Assembly (NCBI RefSeq): GCF_007066085.1
Contig: NZ_CP041405.1
Coordinates: forward strand, 2,666,001-2,730,000
Source of the DNA: Paenibacillus thiaminolyticus
GTDB taxonomy: Bacteria > Bacillota > Bacilli > Paenibacillales > Paenibacillaceae
Length of the DNA stretch: 64,000 nucleotides
Reading direction: 5' to 3'
Below, piece after piece: positions 1-8,475 of this stretch. Both the position numbers and the translations under genes were made by a program. The notes under the pieces are model-generated. The model did not search any database. It worked only from the letters and a program-made list of their open reading frames with translations, and was not told the DNA's origin. Every line of letters begins with the position of its first letter. The stretch's first letter is position 1.

Positions 1-880
1 CGGAAGTGATCTTCCCGCCGCGCAGGACCCAGGCAAGCGCCATCTGCGCCAGCGACTGGCCGCGACGTTCCGCGATCTCGTGAAGCCGGCGAATCTTGGC
101 GATGACTTGGTCAGACACTTCTCCCTCTTGTAAAGATCCCGAAGCTTTTTTGGCTCTGGAATCTTCCGGGATCCCGTGGAGGTAACGATTCGTCAACAGG
201 CCTTGCTGAAGTGGACAGAACGCGATGCTGCCTACGCCTTGGTCCTCCAGCACGTCTTGAAGGCCCTCCTCGATCCAGCGGTTAAGCATCGAATAGGACG
301 GCTGATGAATGAGCAGCGGCGTGCCTAAATTCTTCAAAATCCGGATCGCTTCGGTTGTCTGCTCTGCATCATACGAGGAAATGCCGACGTACAGCGCCTT
401 GCCCTGGCGAACAACTTGGTCGAGGGCCATCATCGTCTCTTCCAGCGGCGTATCCGGATCTGGACGATGTGAATAGAAAATATCGACATAATCAAGCCCC
501 ATCCGCTTCAAGCTTTGATCGAGACTGGAAATGAGATATTTCCTCGATCCCCATTCTCCGTACGGGCCTTCCCACATGTAATAGCCCGCCTTGGTCGAGA
601 TGATCATTTGATCCCGGTACGGACGGAAATCCTCCTTCAGCATTTGCCCGAACATCAGCTCGGCGGAACCCGGTGGCGGACCATAGTTATTCGCCAGGTC
701 AAAATGCGTAATCCCCAGATCGAACGCGCGCCGCAGCATGGCCCGTCCGTTCTCAAATGAATCGATTCCTCCGAAATTATGCCACAGCCCTAGCGAAATC
801 GCGGGCAGCTTCAACCCCCAACGGCCGCAGCGCCGGTAGACCATCGAATCATAACGCTTCGAGTCTGCTTGATATATCAT
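1..880 (-). CDS. Aldo/keto reductase, YghZ-like (3' end outside window)
   Basis: An NADPH-dependent aldo/keto reductase; the reading frame runs off the left edge, so about 293 N-terminal residues are visible. It starts at an ATG at 880 behind GAAGGGAGAGATGAGGGA. The N-terminus (MIYQADSKRYDSMVYRRCG), then SLGLWHNFGG, the FDLANNYGPPPGSAE stretch with the catalytic Asp/Tyr, STKAGY and DIFYSHRPDPDTPLEET are typical of the YghZ (AKR14) group, which reduces L-glyceraldehyde 3-phosphate and methylglyoxal-type aldehydes. The family is about 330-350 residues, so some 40-50 residues lie outside. The substrate is inferred from the subfamily. It lies near iolR but is not close to IolS, the reductase next to iolR in Bacillus. 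Confidence 0.9.
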   Translation of the reverse strand, partial: MIYQADSKRYDSMVYRRCGRWGLKLPAISLGLWHNFGGIDSFENGRAMLRRAFDLGITHFDLANNYGPPPGSAELMFGQMLKEDFRPYRDQMIISTKAGYYMWEGPYGEWGSRKYLISSLDQSLKRMGLDYVDIFYSHRPDPDTPLEETMMALDQVVRQGKALYVGISSYDAEQTTEAIRILKNLGTPLLIHQPSYSMLNRWIEEGLQDVLEDQGVGSIAFCPLQQGLLTNRYLHGIPEDSRAKKASGSLQEGEVSDQVIAKIRRLHEIAERRGQSLAQMALAWVLRGGKITS

Positions 881-1134
881 TCCCTCATCTCTCCCTTCGT
901 AGAGCCGCTCAGGATGGATCCTTGCTCTCACATCTTATTATACCTGTACTTCCCTCCGCTGCATCTCCTGACTTTGGCGGGGATAAGAGCAGTCGTCCGG
1001 AACCATATTAATGACACATTCGATGGGGAGGGCGTTCCACGGACGCCGGACAGGCCGCTACGGTTGTGCAGCGGCCCATCGAATGACTTACGTTATCGCA
1101 CTTATGTTCCATTATCATGAAGGAGGCTAAGCCG

Positions 1135-1239
1135 ATGACCTCTCCGAAGCACCGGCGTGAAAATGCGGATAAAATCCGCAAACAAACTCCGCACTCCCAC
1201 GGCAAAGTGAAATCGTTCCGAGAGCTGGCCGAGGAGTAG
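1135..1239 (+). CDS. Small conserved-looking protein, 34 aa
   Basis: A 34-residue ORF with a perfect AAGGAGG eight bases before its ATG. The product is basic and hydrophilic, with a HSHGKVKSFRELAEE C-terminus. The HGKxKSxxEL pattern recalls the small DUF6254-like proteins of Bacillales; this is from memory and tentative. It stands alone between the reductase and iolR. The strong ribosome site and a hairpin just downstream support a real gene. Function unknown. Confidence 0.55.
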   Translation: MTSPKHRRENADKIRKQTPHSHGKVKSFRELAEE

Positions 1240-1253
1240 CACGGCAAAGGGGC

Positions 1254-1291
1254 AGACATCTCCGGCACGGAAACGGCTGACGGGGATGTCT
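1254..1291 (+). terminator. Hairpin after the 34-aa gene
   Basis: AGACATCTCC pairs with GGGGATGTCT (one G-U pair) around an 18-base loop, 15 bases after the stop codon. There is no clear T-tract, so a terminator role is only possible. Confidence 0.3.
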
Positions 1292-1377
1292 CCCTCCCCT
1301 CCACATGAGTTATGAGAGGCGCAAACGTTCTGATTTAAGCGAATGAGAGCGTCCTTCTCGGGCCAAAATAACGGTAA

Positions 1378-2157
1378 TTATATCCCCCTTGTATCTGCTC
1401 CATGTTCCGTCAGGAAGACGGCAATTCCATGTTCGTCACAATACTCTTGATATTGTTGCGGCAGCGGCTCTGAAGTGATCAGCGTATCGACTTGATCGAG
1501 CGGAGCATAGGTCAACAGCGTGGAACGCCCGAACTTGGAAGCGTCGGCTAGCAAGTAGACCTGCTGCGCCTTATCCACAATCTTCTTCTTAATCTCGTAT
1601 TCTAAAATATCCGAGTTCGTCAATCCGCTCTCGGTCGATACGCCCGTCGCCGCCATAAATGCTTTGTTGATATTGTATTTGTCGAGAATATGCAGACTCT
1701 CGCTGCCGACGAACGATTTCGTATCCCGCTTATAGCAATTCCCGATCGCCATTAGCGTGATATGCTCCAGATTCGCTGCGGCATTTATAATATCAAGACT
1801 GTTAGTCAAAATAGTCAACTTCGGAACCAGCGGCAAATACTCCACTATACTGCGCGTCGTCGTACCGGAGTCGATAAATATCAATTCATTTCCTTCCACA
1901 AATTGAGCCGCGCATTTGGCAATGGCCGTCTTTTCCAATGAATTCGTAATATCCCGGTTCTCGAACGGAATCAGATGGCTGGACACCGAAGTGACGCCGC
2001 CATAGACCTTATGTATCGTCCCCTTGTCCAAAATATTGCTGATGTCACGGCGAATCGTGTTTTTCGAAACATTGAAGTGCTCGCACAGCTCATCCAACGA
2101 GACAGTTCCTACCGAATGGATATACTCTTCGATATCTTGCAGCCGTTTCTCCCGCAT
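1378..2157 (-). CDS. iolR: IolR, DeoR-family repressor of inositol catabolism
   Basis: A 259-residue DeoR-family repressor. Residues 1-60 form the winged helix (LQDIEEYIHSVGTVSLDEL, then FNVSKNTIRRDI) and the rest is the sugar-phosphate-sensing DeoRC domain with DSGTTT near residue 97. The N-terminal 70 residues match Bacillus IolR closely, including VYGGVTS and PFENR. IolR of Bacillus is released by 2-deoxy-5-keto-gluconate 6-phosphate. It starts at an ATG at 2157 behind GGAGGAGGAG and is divergent from the iolA remnant and iolJ. Most iol genes are absent here, so it may now control only iolJ or distant targets. Confidence 0.88.
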   Translation of the reverse strand: MREKRLQDIEEYIHSVGTVSLDELCEHFNVSKNTIRRDISNILDKGTIHKVYGGVTSVSSHLIPFENRDITNSLEKTAIAKCAAQFVEGNELIFIDSGTTTRSIVEYLPLVPKLTILTNSLDIINAAANLEHITLMAIGNCYKRDTKSFVGSESLHILDKYNINKAFMAATGVSTESGLTNSDILEYEIKKKIVDKAQQVYLLADASKFGRSTLLTYAPLDQVDTLITSEPLPQQYQEYCDEHGIAVFLTEHGADTRGI

Positions 2158-2207
2158 CGGCTCCTCCTCCTTTCTCTTTTACAAAAAAATATAACATATC
2201 ACCACAA

Positions 2208-2224
2208 GGTAATCAACAGTTACC
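2208..2224. promoter_or_regulatory. Dyad in the iolR-iolA intergenic region
   Basis: GGTAATCAACAGTTACC is a perfect 5-bp inverted repeat with a 7-base centre, between the iolR start and the iolA-direction promoter. It is a candidate IolR operator by position only. Confidence 0.4.
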
Positions 2225-2298
2225 AATATAGGTCGTTTCTATTCAGTTCATAACTCAATCAATTGCTTAACATAACCATAAAATAACCATGAAATAGA

Positions 2299-2327
2299 TT
2301 GACAATCCCCCATCTCGGGATTAGTAT
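2299..2327 (+). promoter_or_regulatory. SigA-type promoter of the iolA/iolJ direction
   Basis: TTGACA and TAGTAT are separated by 17 bases, about 83 bases before the iolA remnant start. It could now drive iolJ through the pseudogene. Confidence 0.6.
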
Positions 2328-2409
2328 GTACCCAAAAGAGAACCAAGTAGTGAGATAAGTTCATCAAAAACGTAACTATACTTACTAGCCACCCGGAGGA
2401 GGAAGCACC

Positions 2410-2992
2410 ATGAACGAGATCAGAAAAATCAAAAACTACATCAACGGCGAATGGGTGGAAAGCGGCACGGCCCACTATGCTGGATGTTCCCGATGGCGAT
2501 CGCGCTTGGCAATACGTTCATCCTCAAGCCTTCCGAGAGAACGCCCCTCCTGACGGAGAAATTGGTCGAGCTGTTCACGGAAGCCGGGCTGCCCAAAGGC
2601 GTATTCAACATCGTCTATGGCGCGCATGACGTGGTGAACGGCATCCTGGAGCATCCTGCCGTCAAAGCTGTATCCTTCGTCGGCTCCAAGCCAGTAGGCG
2701 AATATGTGTTCAAAAAGGAAGCGAGAACCTCAAACGCGTTCAAGCGTTAACCGGCGCCAAAAACCATACGATTGTGTTGAAGAATGCGAATCTGGAAGAG
2801 ACGGTGACGAATGTCATCTCCGCCGCCTTCGGATCAGCCGGCGAACGATGCATGGCTTGCGCTGTCGTCACGATCGAGGAAGACATTGCCGACGAGTTCA
2901 TCGCGATGCTGCGCGAACGGCAAAGACAGCGTCGATTTCTATACGAGAAAAAAGTCGTGACGGCACGATATCCAAAACCTGCATTTGAATAA
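2410..2992 (+). pseudogene. iolA: iolA remnant (methylmalonate-semialdehyde dehydrogenase) with two internal deletions
   Basis: Both ends of an iolA gene survive, but the middle is gutted. The start (ATG 2410, [19 protein letters not shown]) is joined near 2475, in another frame, to the [21 protein letters not shown] block, a loss of roughly 120 codons. The frame shifts again near 2735. From [11 protein letters not shown] the sequence jumps to the extreme C-terminus ([11 protein letters not shown], then [14 protein letters not shown]), a second loss of about 190 codons, with another frame change in an A-run. The catalytic Cys motif GERCMAC remains, but no full-length enzyme can be made. Deletion sizes are estimated from the family length of about 485 residues. 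Confidence 0.9.
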
Positions 2993-3063
2993 TGGCGGTT
3001 CTGTATTTTAAGGCCAAGAAGGAGCCTTGCGGAGACTATATTTAGGCAAAGAGGGGGACAAAA

Positions 3064-3918
3064 ATGACATTCGTATCAATGACAGAGATGCTGCAATGCG
3101 CTCGGAAGGAAAACTATGCCGTAGGGCAGTTCAATATTAACGGTTTGCTGTGGGTTCAAGCCATTTTGCAGGCGGCGGAGGAAACCCGATCTCCTGTCAT
3201 ATTGGCGGCCTCCGATCGAATGATCGAGTATCTCGGCGGATTCGCCACCATCGCGTCCATGGTTAAGGCGGTGAAGGAAGAACTGGAGATTACCGTGCCT
3301 GTGGCGCTTCACCTCGATCATGGAACCAGCTTCTCCCGATGCGTGCAAGCGATTGATGCCGGGTTCAGCTCGGTCATGTATGATGGCTCCCATCTGCCGA
3401 TACAAGACAATATTGCCAATACGCAAAAAGTAACCTCTTATGCCCATGCTCATGGCGTATCCGTCGAGGCCGAAGTCGGATCGGTCGGGGGGATGGAGGA
3501 CGGACTCGTCGGCGGGATCCGGTATGCCGATCAATCCGAATGCGAACGCCTGGTCAGAGAAGCCGGCGTCGATGCCCTCGCTCCCGCGCTCGGCTCCGTT
3601 CACGGGAAATATCAAGGCGAGCCCGTGCTCGGCTTCAAGGAAATGGAGGCCATTGCAGAAGCGGTGCGCATTCCGCTTGTCCTTCACGGCGCATCCGGCA
3701 TTCCTCTTCCTCAATTGAAGAGGGCGATTGAACTAGGCCACGCGAAAGTGAACTACAATACGGAGTTAGTCACGGCTTGGACCGAGGCAGTCCGAGCGGT
3801 GCTGGAGGAAAACCCGTCTCTGTGCGAGCCCAGAGCCATTATGATGCCTGCCAAGGAAGCGCTGGTTGCCATAGTGAAAGAAAAGATAAACAAACTGGGC
3901 TCTGCCGGCAAAGCGTAG
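3064..3918 (+). CDS. iolJ: IolJ, class II aldolase for 2-deoxy-5-keto-D-gluconate 6-phosphate
   Basis: A 284-residue class II aldolase. Family enzymes split 2-deoxy-5-keto-gluconate 6-phosphate into malonate semialdehyde and dihydroxyacetone phosphate. HLDHGTS near residue 81 holds the Zn/catalytic residues; EAEVG, GSVHGKY and LHGASGIP supply the other metal and phosphate-binding residues. The start (FVSM) and GQFNINGL resemble Bacillus IolJ more than FbaA. The ATG follows AGAGGGGGACAAAA. It is the only intact catabolic iol gene here, 71 bp after the iolA remnant, so it may serve another aldolase role. Confidence 0.85.
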   Translation: MTFVSMTEMLQCARKENYAVGQFNINGLLWVQAILQAAEETRSPVILAASDRMIEYLGGFATIASMVKAVKEELEITVPVALHLDHGTSFSRCVQAIDAGFSSVMYDGSHLPIQDNIANTQKVTSYAHAHGVSVEAEVGSVGGMEDGLVGGIRYADQSECERLVREAGVDALAPALGSVHGKYQGEPVLGFKEMEAIAEAVRIPLVLHGASGIPLPQLKRAIELGHAKVNYNTELVTAWTEAVRAVLEENPSLCEPRAIMMPAKEALVAIVKEKINKLGSAGKA

Positions 3919-3941
3919 AGCCTGTGCCGTCCGGCGTCTGC

Positions 3942-3985
3942 TGCCGCCATAGACTGCGAAGCGTCTTTCCCGGTATATGGCGGCA
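3942..3985. terminator. Hairpin between convergent genes
   Basis: TGCCGCCATA and TATGGCGGCA form a 10-bp perfect stem between the convergent iolJ and serine hydrolase genes. There is no T-tract on either side, so a bidirectional terminator is only plausible. Confidence 0.35.
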
Positions 3986-4019
3986 CACGCGGTTCGCCAG
4001 CAGCCTCCCGTATCCCGCT

Positions 4020-5333
4020 CTACTCGACTCGATGGGCGGTATGCCGCGCTCCGCAGCAGTCCGTGTACTCTACACACCCGAATTCACCCGTCTGAGAAGC
4101 CGAGAACTGAAGCCGTTCGTGAATCATCTCGGTCACAAAGGTAGCGTGGTTGCCATCGTAATGGACCGGGATAAGCTTGAACTTATAACTTACCCCATAC
4201 ATTTTCGGCACGGTCAGATACAGCTCCCCTTGCTTGACGGAAATATCAAGCACAGGAAAGGGCTCCTTGTCCATCGCATATTTCCCCGCTACCGACCCAA
4301 CCTCAGTGAAAGAGACGGGAACAGCGGGAAGCGGCAAGGACACTGGCTTCTCAAATAAGATCTTCGCCAATTCCCGGCTAACCTGCGTCACCGGAACGAC
4401 ATTCATATTGCTCAGCACGATAATTGCCGCATCTTGATCGGGGAGGCGGAGCAAATCGCTGTAATAGCCGCTAATATCTCCAAAATGATTCACGCATCGA
4501 CGGCCGAATAGCTCCGAGATCATCCATCCGCAGGCATACGAACCATGGAGCGGAGCGAACATCTTCTCCGTCAATTCGCGGCTGAGCAGCCGGCCTGATG
4601 ACAATGCCGCATCCCACGCAAGCAAGTCCTCCGTCGTCGAATACATGCCATAGGCTCCTAACGGAAAAGACATATCCGCGTATGCCGCATGAATCGGCCG
4701 CTCCCACCAGGAATAACCCGCAGCCAGCCCTGGTATCACCTGTATTCCCTCATCGCAGCCAGTATGGCGCAGTCCGAGCGGCCGGCATATATGCTCTTCC
4801 ACATAATCCGCATAGGACAGACCGGATACGTTCGCGATGATGGCCGTCAGCAGTGCATAGCCCGAATTGGAGTAACCGAATCGGCTGCCTGGCTCGAATT
4901 CCAGGTCAAGCCCGCTGAACGATTCTATTAACCGATCCAGCGTCTCAGGAAGTCTCATTGTATGCGGCCAGAAGTCAGAAAAGCTGGTATAGTTCGGAAT
5001 TCCAGAGCTGTTCGTCAAACAATGATAGATCGTGATGCGCTCCCCGTACGGATAATCAGGGATATACTTGCCGATCGCATCATCTATGCTCAGCTTCCCC
5101 CGCTCATGCAGCTGAAAAATGCACATCGCCGTAAATGACTTCGTAATGGAGCCGATGCGGAAAGCCGTCGACGGCCGATTCGGCACCTGATGCTCCCAAT
5201 TCGCCATCCCGAAGCCTTCATTTAACAGGATGCGGCCTTTCATGGCCACCAAGATCGATCCATGCAAGTAGCCGTTCCGCTCATAGGCTTCTGCCCAATG
5301 GCGAAGCCGTTCTTCAATAGAAATCGAATTCAT
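4020..5333 (-). CDS. Serine hydrolase, class C beta-lactamase/DD-peptidase fold
   Basis: A 437-residue penicillin-binding-like serine hydrolase. The nucleophile motif SITK is at residues 62-65, Y154-S-N156 is the second motif, and the usual HTSGIP appears as NSSGIP. No signal peptide is visible, so it is probably cytoplasmic and likely an esterase or peptidase rather than a true beta-lactamase. The C-terminal third is the beta-rich extension common in this group. Its ATG overlaps the upstream kinase stop (ATGA), so the two are translationally coupled. Substrate unknown. Confidence 0.85.
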   Translation of the reverse strand: MNSISIEERLRHWAEAYERNGYLHGSILVAMKGRILLNEGFGMANWEHQVPNRPSTAFRIGSITKSFTAMCIFQLHERGKLSIDDAIGKYIPDYPYGERITIYHCLTNSSGIPNYTSFSDFWPHTMRLPETLDRLIESFSGLDLEFEPGSRFGYSNSGYALLTAIIANVSGLSYADYVEEHICRPLGLRHTGCDEGIQVIPGLAAGYSWWERPIHAAYADMSFPLGAYGMYSTTEDLLAWDAALSSGRLLSRELTEKMFAPLHGSYACGWMISELFGRRCVNHFGDISGYYSDLLRLPDQDAAIIVLSNMNVVPVTQVSRELAKILFEKPVSLPLPAVPVSFTEVGSVAGKYAMDKEPFPVLDISVKQGELYLTVPKMYGVSYKFKLIPVHYDGNHATFVTEMIHERLQFSASQTGEFGCVEYTDCCGARHTAHRVE

Positions 5334-5869
5334 TTAGTTCCGCACCTTACGAGTGAGATGATTTCTTCCGCACACTCCTCGGGAGTTTTGTCTTTGGTAT
5401 AAATTATATGCTTTGCCAGCTTGTAGTTCGATTGATGCTCAACAAAATGCTTGTTGATTGCATGGAACTCTCTCTCGTTCAAAATCTGCAATGATTCCGT
5501 TTTATCCGCCGAGGGCAAGATTAAAAATATATTTCTTTCCTCTTGCAATACCTGCTCTACCTTAGAGAAGAGTTCCGAATCTTCGTATACGGAATGCCCT
5601 CCGCCGAAGTCTATGACATGCTCCTTGTGTTCTTGTAGTATCCTTATCACAGCATGCGCTTCAAACGGCTTCCAATACTTATACACCCCTTCTGAACCGC
5701 TATGGCTGCGGATCTCCCTTTCCTTTTCCTTGCTGTAGCCGATTTCCTCATAATATTGCCAACGCACATCATCTACGCTGCAGCGCGGATATCCTAGTTT
5801 TTGTGACAGAATGTCTGCTAGCGTGGATTTACCCGTTAGTATAGGACCAATGAGTATGATATTGGACAC
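5330..5869 (-). CDS. Shikimate kinase-like P-loop NTPase
   Basis: A 179-residue nucleoside/shikimate-kinase-fold protein. The Walker A motif GPILTGKST is at residues 8-16, followed by CSVDDVRW in the Asp-containing acceptor-binding position, and VIDFGGGHSVYED near residue 85. The length suits shikimate or gluconate kinases, but the DxxR and GGG details are too loose to name a substrate. It is the first gene of a two-gene unit with the serine hydrolase, an odd pairing that suggests detoxification or modification of a small molecule. Confidence 0.7.
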   Translation of the reverse strand: MSNIILIGPILTGKSTLADILSQKLGYPRCSVDDVRWQYYEEIGYSKEKEREIRSHSGSEGVYKYWKPFEAHAVIRILQEHKEHVIDFGGGHSVYEDSELFSKVEQVLQEERNIFLILPSADKTESLQILNEREFHAINKHFVEHQSNYKLAKHIIYTKDKTPEECAEEIISLVRCGTK

Positions 5870-6024
5870 GATGATTTCCTCCTTAGCTTTATCTCTTCTT
5901 CAAGGAAATTACGCCCGCCGTTGTTACGTTCCGTACAGTATACCATCTTGTTCCAGTATATCAAGGAAAGTTCTTCCTAAATGGAACCATCCAACTCCAT
6001 GTCGGGATTGGCCCCGGCATCAGC

Positions 6025-6063
6025 AGAAAAAGCCCCGCAGCCGATCGCTCGGTCTGTGGGGCA
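6025..6063 (-). terminator. Rho-independent terminator of the lipoprotein gene
   Basis: On the minus strand GCCCCACAGACCGA pairs with TCGGCTGCGGGGC, followed by TTTTTCT. It ends the lipoprotein/C39 peptidase unit and is part of the duplicated ~100 bp segment. Confidence 0.8.
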
Positions 6064-6126
6064 TCAAATATATAAGAGAGCTTACTATGAAGAAAAAACG
6101 TCGCACAACAGAGCAGCGGGCTTGCC
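6026..6126. repeat. ~100 bp repeat, copy A
   Basis: Similar over its whole length to 8343-8443. Shared blocks are the terminator stem, a GGGCATC-AATATATA-AGAGAGCT segment and a CGT-rCACAACmGAGCAGCGG segment. Divergence is estimated by eye at about 20-25 percent. It sits just downstream of the lipoprotein gene. Confidence 0.65.
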
Positions 6127-6153
6127 ATGCCTCTCCCGTCGGGAACCGTTGAA

Positions 6154-6648
6154 TTACGGCACTTCAATAGGCAGCTCTCCATTATAATTATTGTAATACC
6201 AGGTAGAGTACCCATCTGCTTCGTGCTCTGAGCCAGAACCTTTTTTCTCATCATAAACCGATTCGTAAGCATAATCACTTACTTTATCCCCATCGATATC
6301 AAAGCTGATAGAGATTCGAGGGTACTCTCTTGCCTTTTTTGCGAATTTATAGGCTTCAAAATATTGACCCTCTATGACTTCGTTGAACACACTAGGTGTT
6401 GTAACAAACTTCCTCGTGTCCAGATATATTTCTTTCGTCTCTGTCTCCTGATATTGCTTCTTCATCGTGTATACAAATTGCAGCTCCGTTGGAGCAAACA
6501 TGACTTCCATATGATCTATTCCGCTGTAATGATCGAGCATGCGTTGCCGGAATTCATCCACAAGCGGTGAAGTTACCTTTTTATAACTCATACAACTTGC
6601 TAGCAGGACAATCGCAAGGAGTGAACAAACCCAGAAGCGCTTTCTCAT
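6154..6648 (-). CDS. Small lipoprotein of unknown function
   Basis: A 164-residue lipoprotein. The start is placed at the ATG at 6648 because it follows a GGTGGGGTT ribosome site and gives a proper signal peptide: MRKR, a hydrophobic stretch, then lipobox LASC with Cys19. An earlier start at 6735 would overlap the upstream gene and spoil the signal. The mature part is charged, with a repeated YE/DEKK pattern and no recognised domain. It lies 53 bp behind the secreted C39 peptidase gene, so it may be a partner, inhibitor or immunity-like protein; that is inference. Confidence 0.7.
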   Translation of the reverse strand: MRKRFWVCSLLAIVLLASCMSYKKVTSPLVDEFRQRMLDHYSGIDHMEVMFAPTELQFVYTMKKQYQETETKEIYLDTRKFVTTPSVFNEVIEGQYFEAYKFAKKAREYPRISISFDIDGDKVSDYAYESVYDEKKGSGSEHEADGYSTWYYNNYNGELPIEVP

Positions 6649-6701
6649 AACCCCACCTTCATTCGCCATCACACAACCCTTCATGGCACTGCATAGAGGC
6701 G

Positions 6702-8000
6702 TCACTCGAAGTACATCAATCCGCCTTGCCACCAACCGTATTTCATTGCGTCAAAATGAACCCGGTAATCGATACTATGACGTTTTCCCCAAGTTGACAC
6801 GGCAATCCATCGGTTGTCATTAGGATCTCTGTAATATTTCGTTATCGTCATCCAATGCCATTCATAATCATAATTCGACCATTTTTTTGTATTCAGTGTG
6901 GCCACAGGCGAATCAATCGACAACCCTGCTTTAATGTAGTTCGCAGTATTATCCAATGTAAAAGAAGAGTTATCCGTAACCCGGCTCAAGGTAACGCCTT
7001 TATCCTTGGCGTAACGTTCCACTGTAGAAGCAAAGTCGCTAACAGACACTTCACCAAACATACCCGGATTTATATAATCGTATAAAGTATTCATATGCTT
7101 CATAAAGTCTGACAATGACCATGTGTTTCCGCTGTATAATTTCCCATACTTCCTAGAGTCTTTAATTTTAGCTAAGTAATTGGTAATATTAGCAGCAGCA
7201 ACAGGGCCACATCCCCGTTCTGCTTGATTACTGCCACTATCCCACCAATTTTGGTTGCCTCCATAACTATACACACCATTAGAATACTCTATCGGAACAA
7301 AATTTCCATACGTCCGTTCCGAATATAAGCTGACGTCTTCTTTGGCTGCAAGCGTCGAGTAGCTAGGACTTGCCTGTTGCAAGTTCCTCATATGTTCTCT
7401 ATTTTCTTCATTTCTGATGTTTTTATAAGCATCTTGAATAACGGATTGATTCTTCTCAATAGTATTTGTTACTTCATGAATTTGCCTTATATTCGTTATA
7501 TCAAAATACTGCACGCTTTGATTCATTTCTCTTTTTAATATATACTGCATTGGCGGTATAAATACGAGCTGAGCGGAACCTGCGTCGGAAGCGTTCGTTT
7601 CATTCAGTTTGCTGAGGATGTTGGAAATAATATTATCTTCAATCAAAATATTGTAGGTAGCATATCCATCTTCAATAGCCCCTACGGTCATGTAGCCGAT
7701 ATCTTCTCCATTTTCCAAGAGAGGAACCATATAGGCAAACATATTATTTTGCAAATCATACAACGGAATAAAGTCTTCAGAAGCCGTAAGTGTCTTGCCT
7801 TGGGTCTGGATATCCGTACTTAAATATCCTTGCAGATTCATATCAACGATCTTCATGACATCGCTGCGCGGAAGTAGCTTTGTTGAACTTACAGCTAATC
7901 CGTTGTCAACCTCTGTAGTTTCAGCAAATACACTGGTCGAAAGTAATGATGCAAGCAATGTTATGACCATGAAAACAGCAACTATCGACTTACTCCTCAT
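6702..8000 (-). CDS. Secreted C39-like cysteine peptidase
   Basis: A 432-residue exported protein with a signal peptide (residues 1-26, ending SVFA). Residues 27-225 form a propeptide-like region. A papain-fold C39-like domain follows: NWWDSGSNQAERGCGPVAA with catalytic Cys264 preceded by the oxyanion side, and WHWMTITKYY with the catalytic His, then a WIAVSTWGK strand where the third residue should lie. The long pro-region suggests a zymogen activated outside the cell. The ATG follows GGAGGAATTTTTGA. Base composition is AT-richer than the eut genes nearby. Substrate unknown. Confidence 0.72.
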   Translation of the reverse strand: MRSKSIVAVFMVITLLASLLSTSVFAETTEVDNGLAVSSTKLLPRSDVMKIVDMNLQGYLSTDIQTQGKTLTASEDFIPLYDLQNNMFAYMVPLLENGEDIGYMTVGAIEDGYATYNILIEDNIISNILSKLNETNASDAGSAQLVFIPPMQYILKREMNQSVQYFDITNIRQIHEVTNTIEKNQSVIQDAYKNIRNEENREHMRNLQQASPSYSTLAAKEDVSLYSERTYGNFVPIEYSNGVYSYGGNQNWWDSGSNQAERGCGPVAAANITNYLAKIKDSRKYGKLYSGNTWSLSDFMKHMNTLYDYINPGMFGEVSVSDFASTVERYAKDKGVTLSRVTDNSSFTLDNTANYIKAGLSIDSPVATLNTKKWSNYDYEWHWMTITKYYRDPNDNRWIAVSTWGKRHSIDYRVHFDAMKYGWWQGGLMYFE

Positions 8001-8342
8001 TCAAAAATTCCTCCATTTCATATTGTTGTGAAACAAAAATACCTAAGCAGTTAGTTGTCTCTTGGCATGCTGTAATTAGCGTTAAAGGGGGATCTAGTTG
8101 GCTCTATGATAGCGATGAGGTGATGAACAAGTCGTGGCAGTCATACCGATATGTAAACATTTTATAATTTTGGTTATTTTAATTATTTCATATTTTTTCC
8201 AATAAACAATAGGTACCCAGTCCTATATATACAGAGAATATCATTTCGAGGCACGGAATTGCTCTATTGCGAACAGAGACGAAGCAGCAGGCCGCTTGCG
8301 TTGAACTGCAACTGCTGTGGAGTTTCCCTTTCTTTTTCTTGC

Positions 8343-8381
8343 AAAAAAAGCCCCGCAGCCGATCAATCGGCCTGCGGGGCA
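8343..8381 (-). terminator. Terminator of the eutA-eutH operon
   Basis: On the minus strand GCCCCGCAGGCCGAT and ATCGGCTGCGGGGC form a near-perfect stem followed by TTTTTTTGC, about 95 bp after the eutH stop. Confidence 0.85.
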
Positions 8382-8443
8382 TCCAATATATATATGAGAG
8401 CTCAGTATTGAGAGAAAACGTTACACAACCGAGCAGCGGTTAC
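8343..8443. repeat. ~100 bp repeat, copy B
   Basis: Partner of 6026-6126 in the same orientation. It carries the same terminator plus about 60 bp of gene-proximal flank, and ends just short of the eutH stop. Confidence 0.65.
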
Positions 8444-8475
8444 CTAGGCTTTCTACTTGCTAGGCAATCCTGGCC

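Noticed and set aside
1008..1304. 98-codon open frame antisense to the 34-aa gene
   Set aside because: No ribosome site and an implausible Cys/Arg-rich product.
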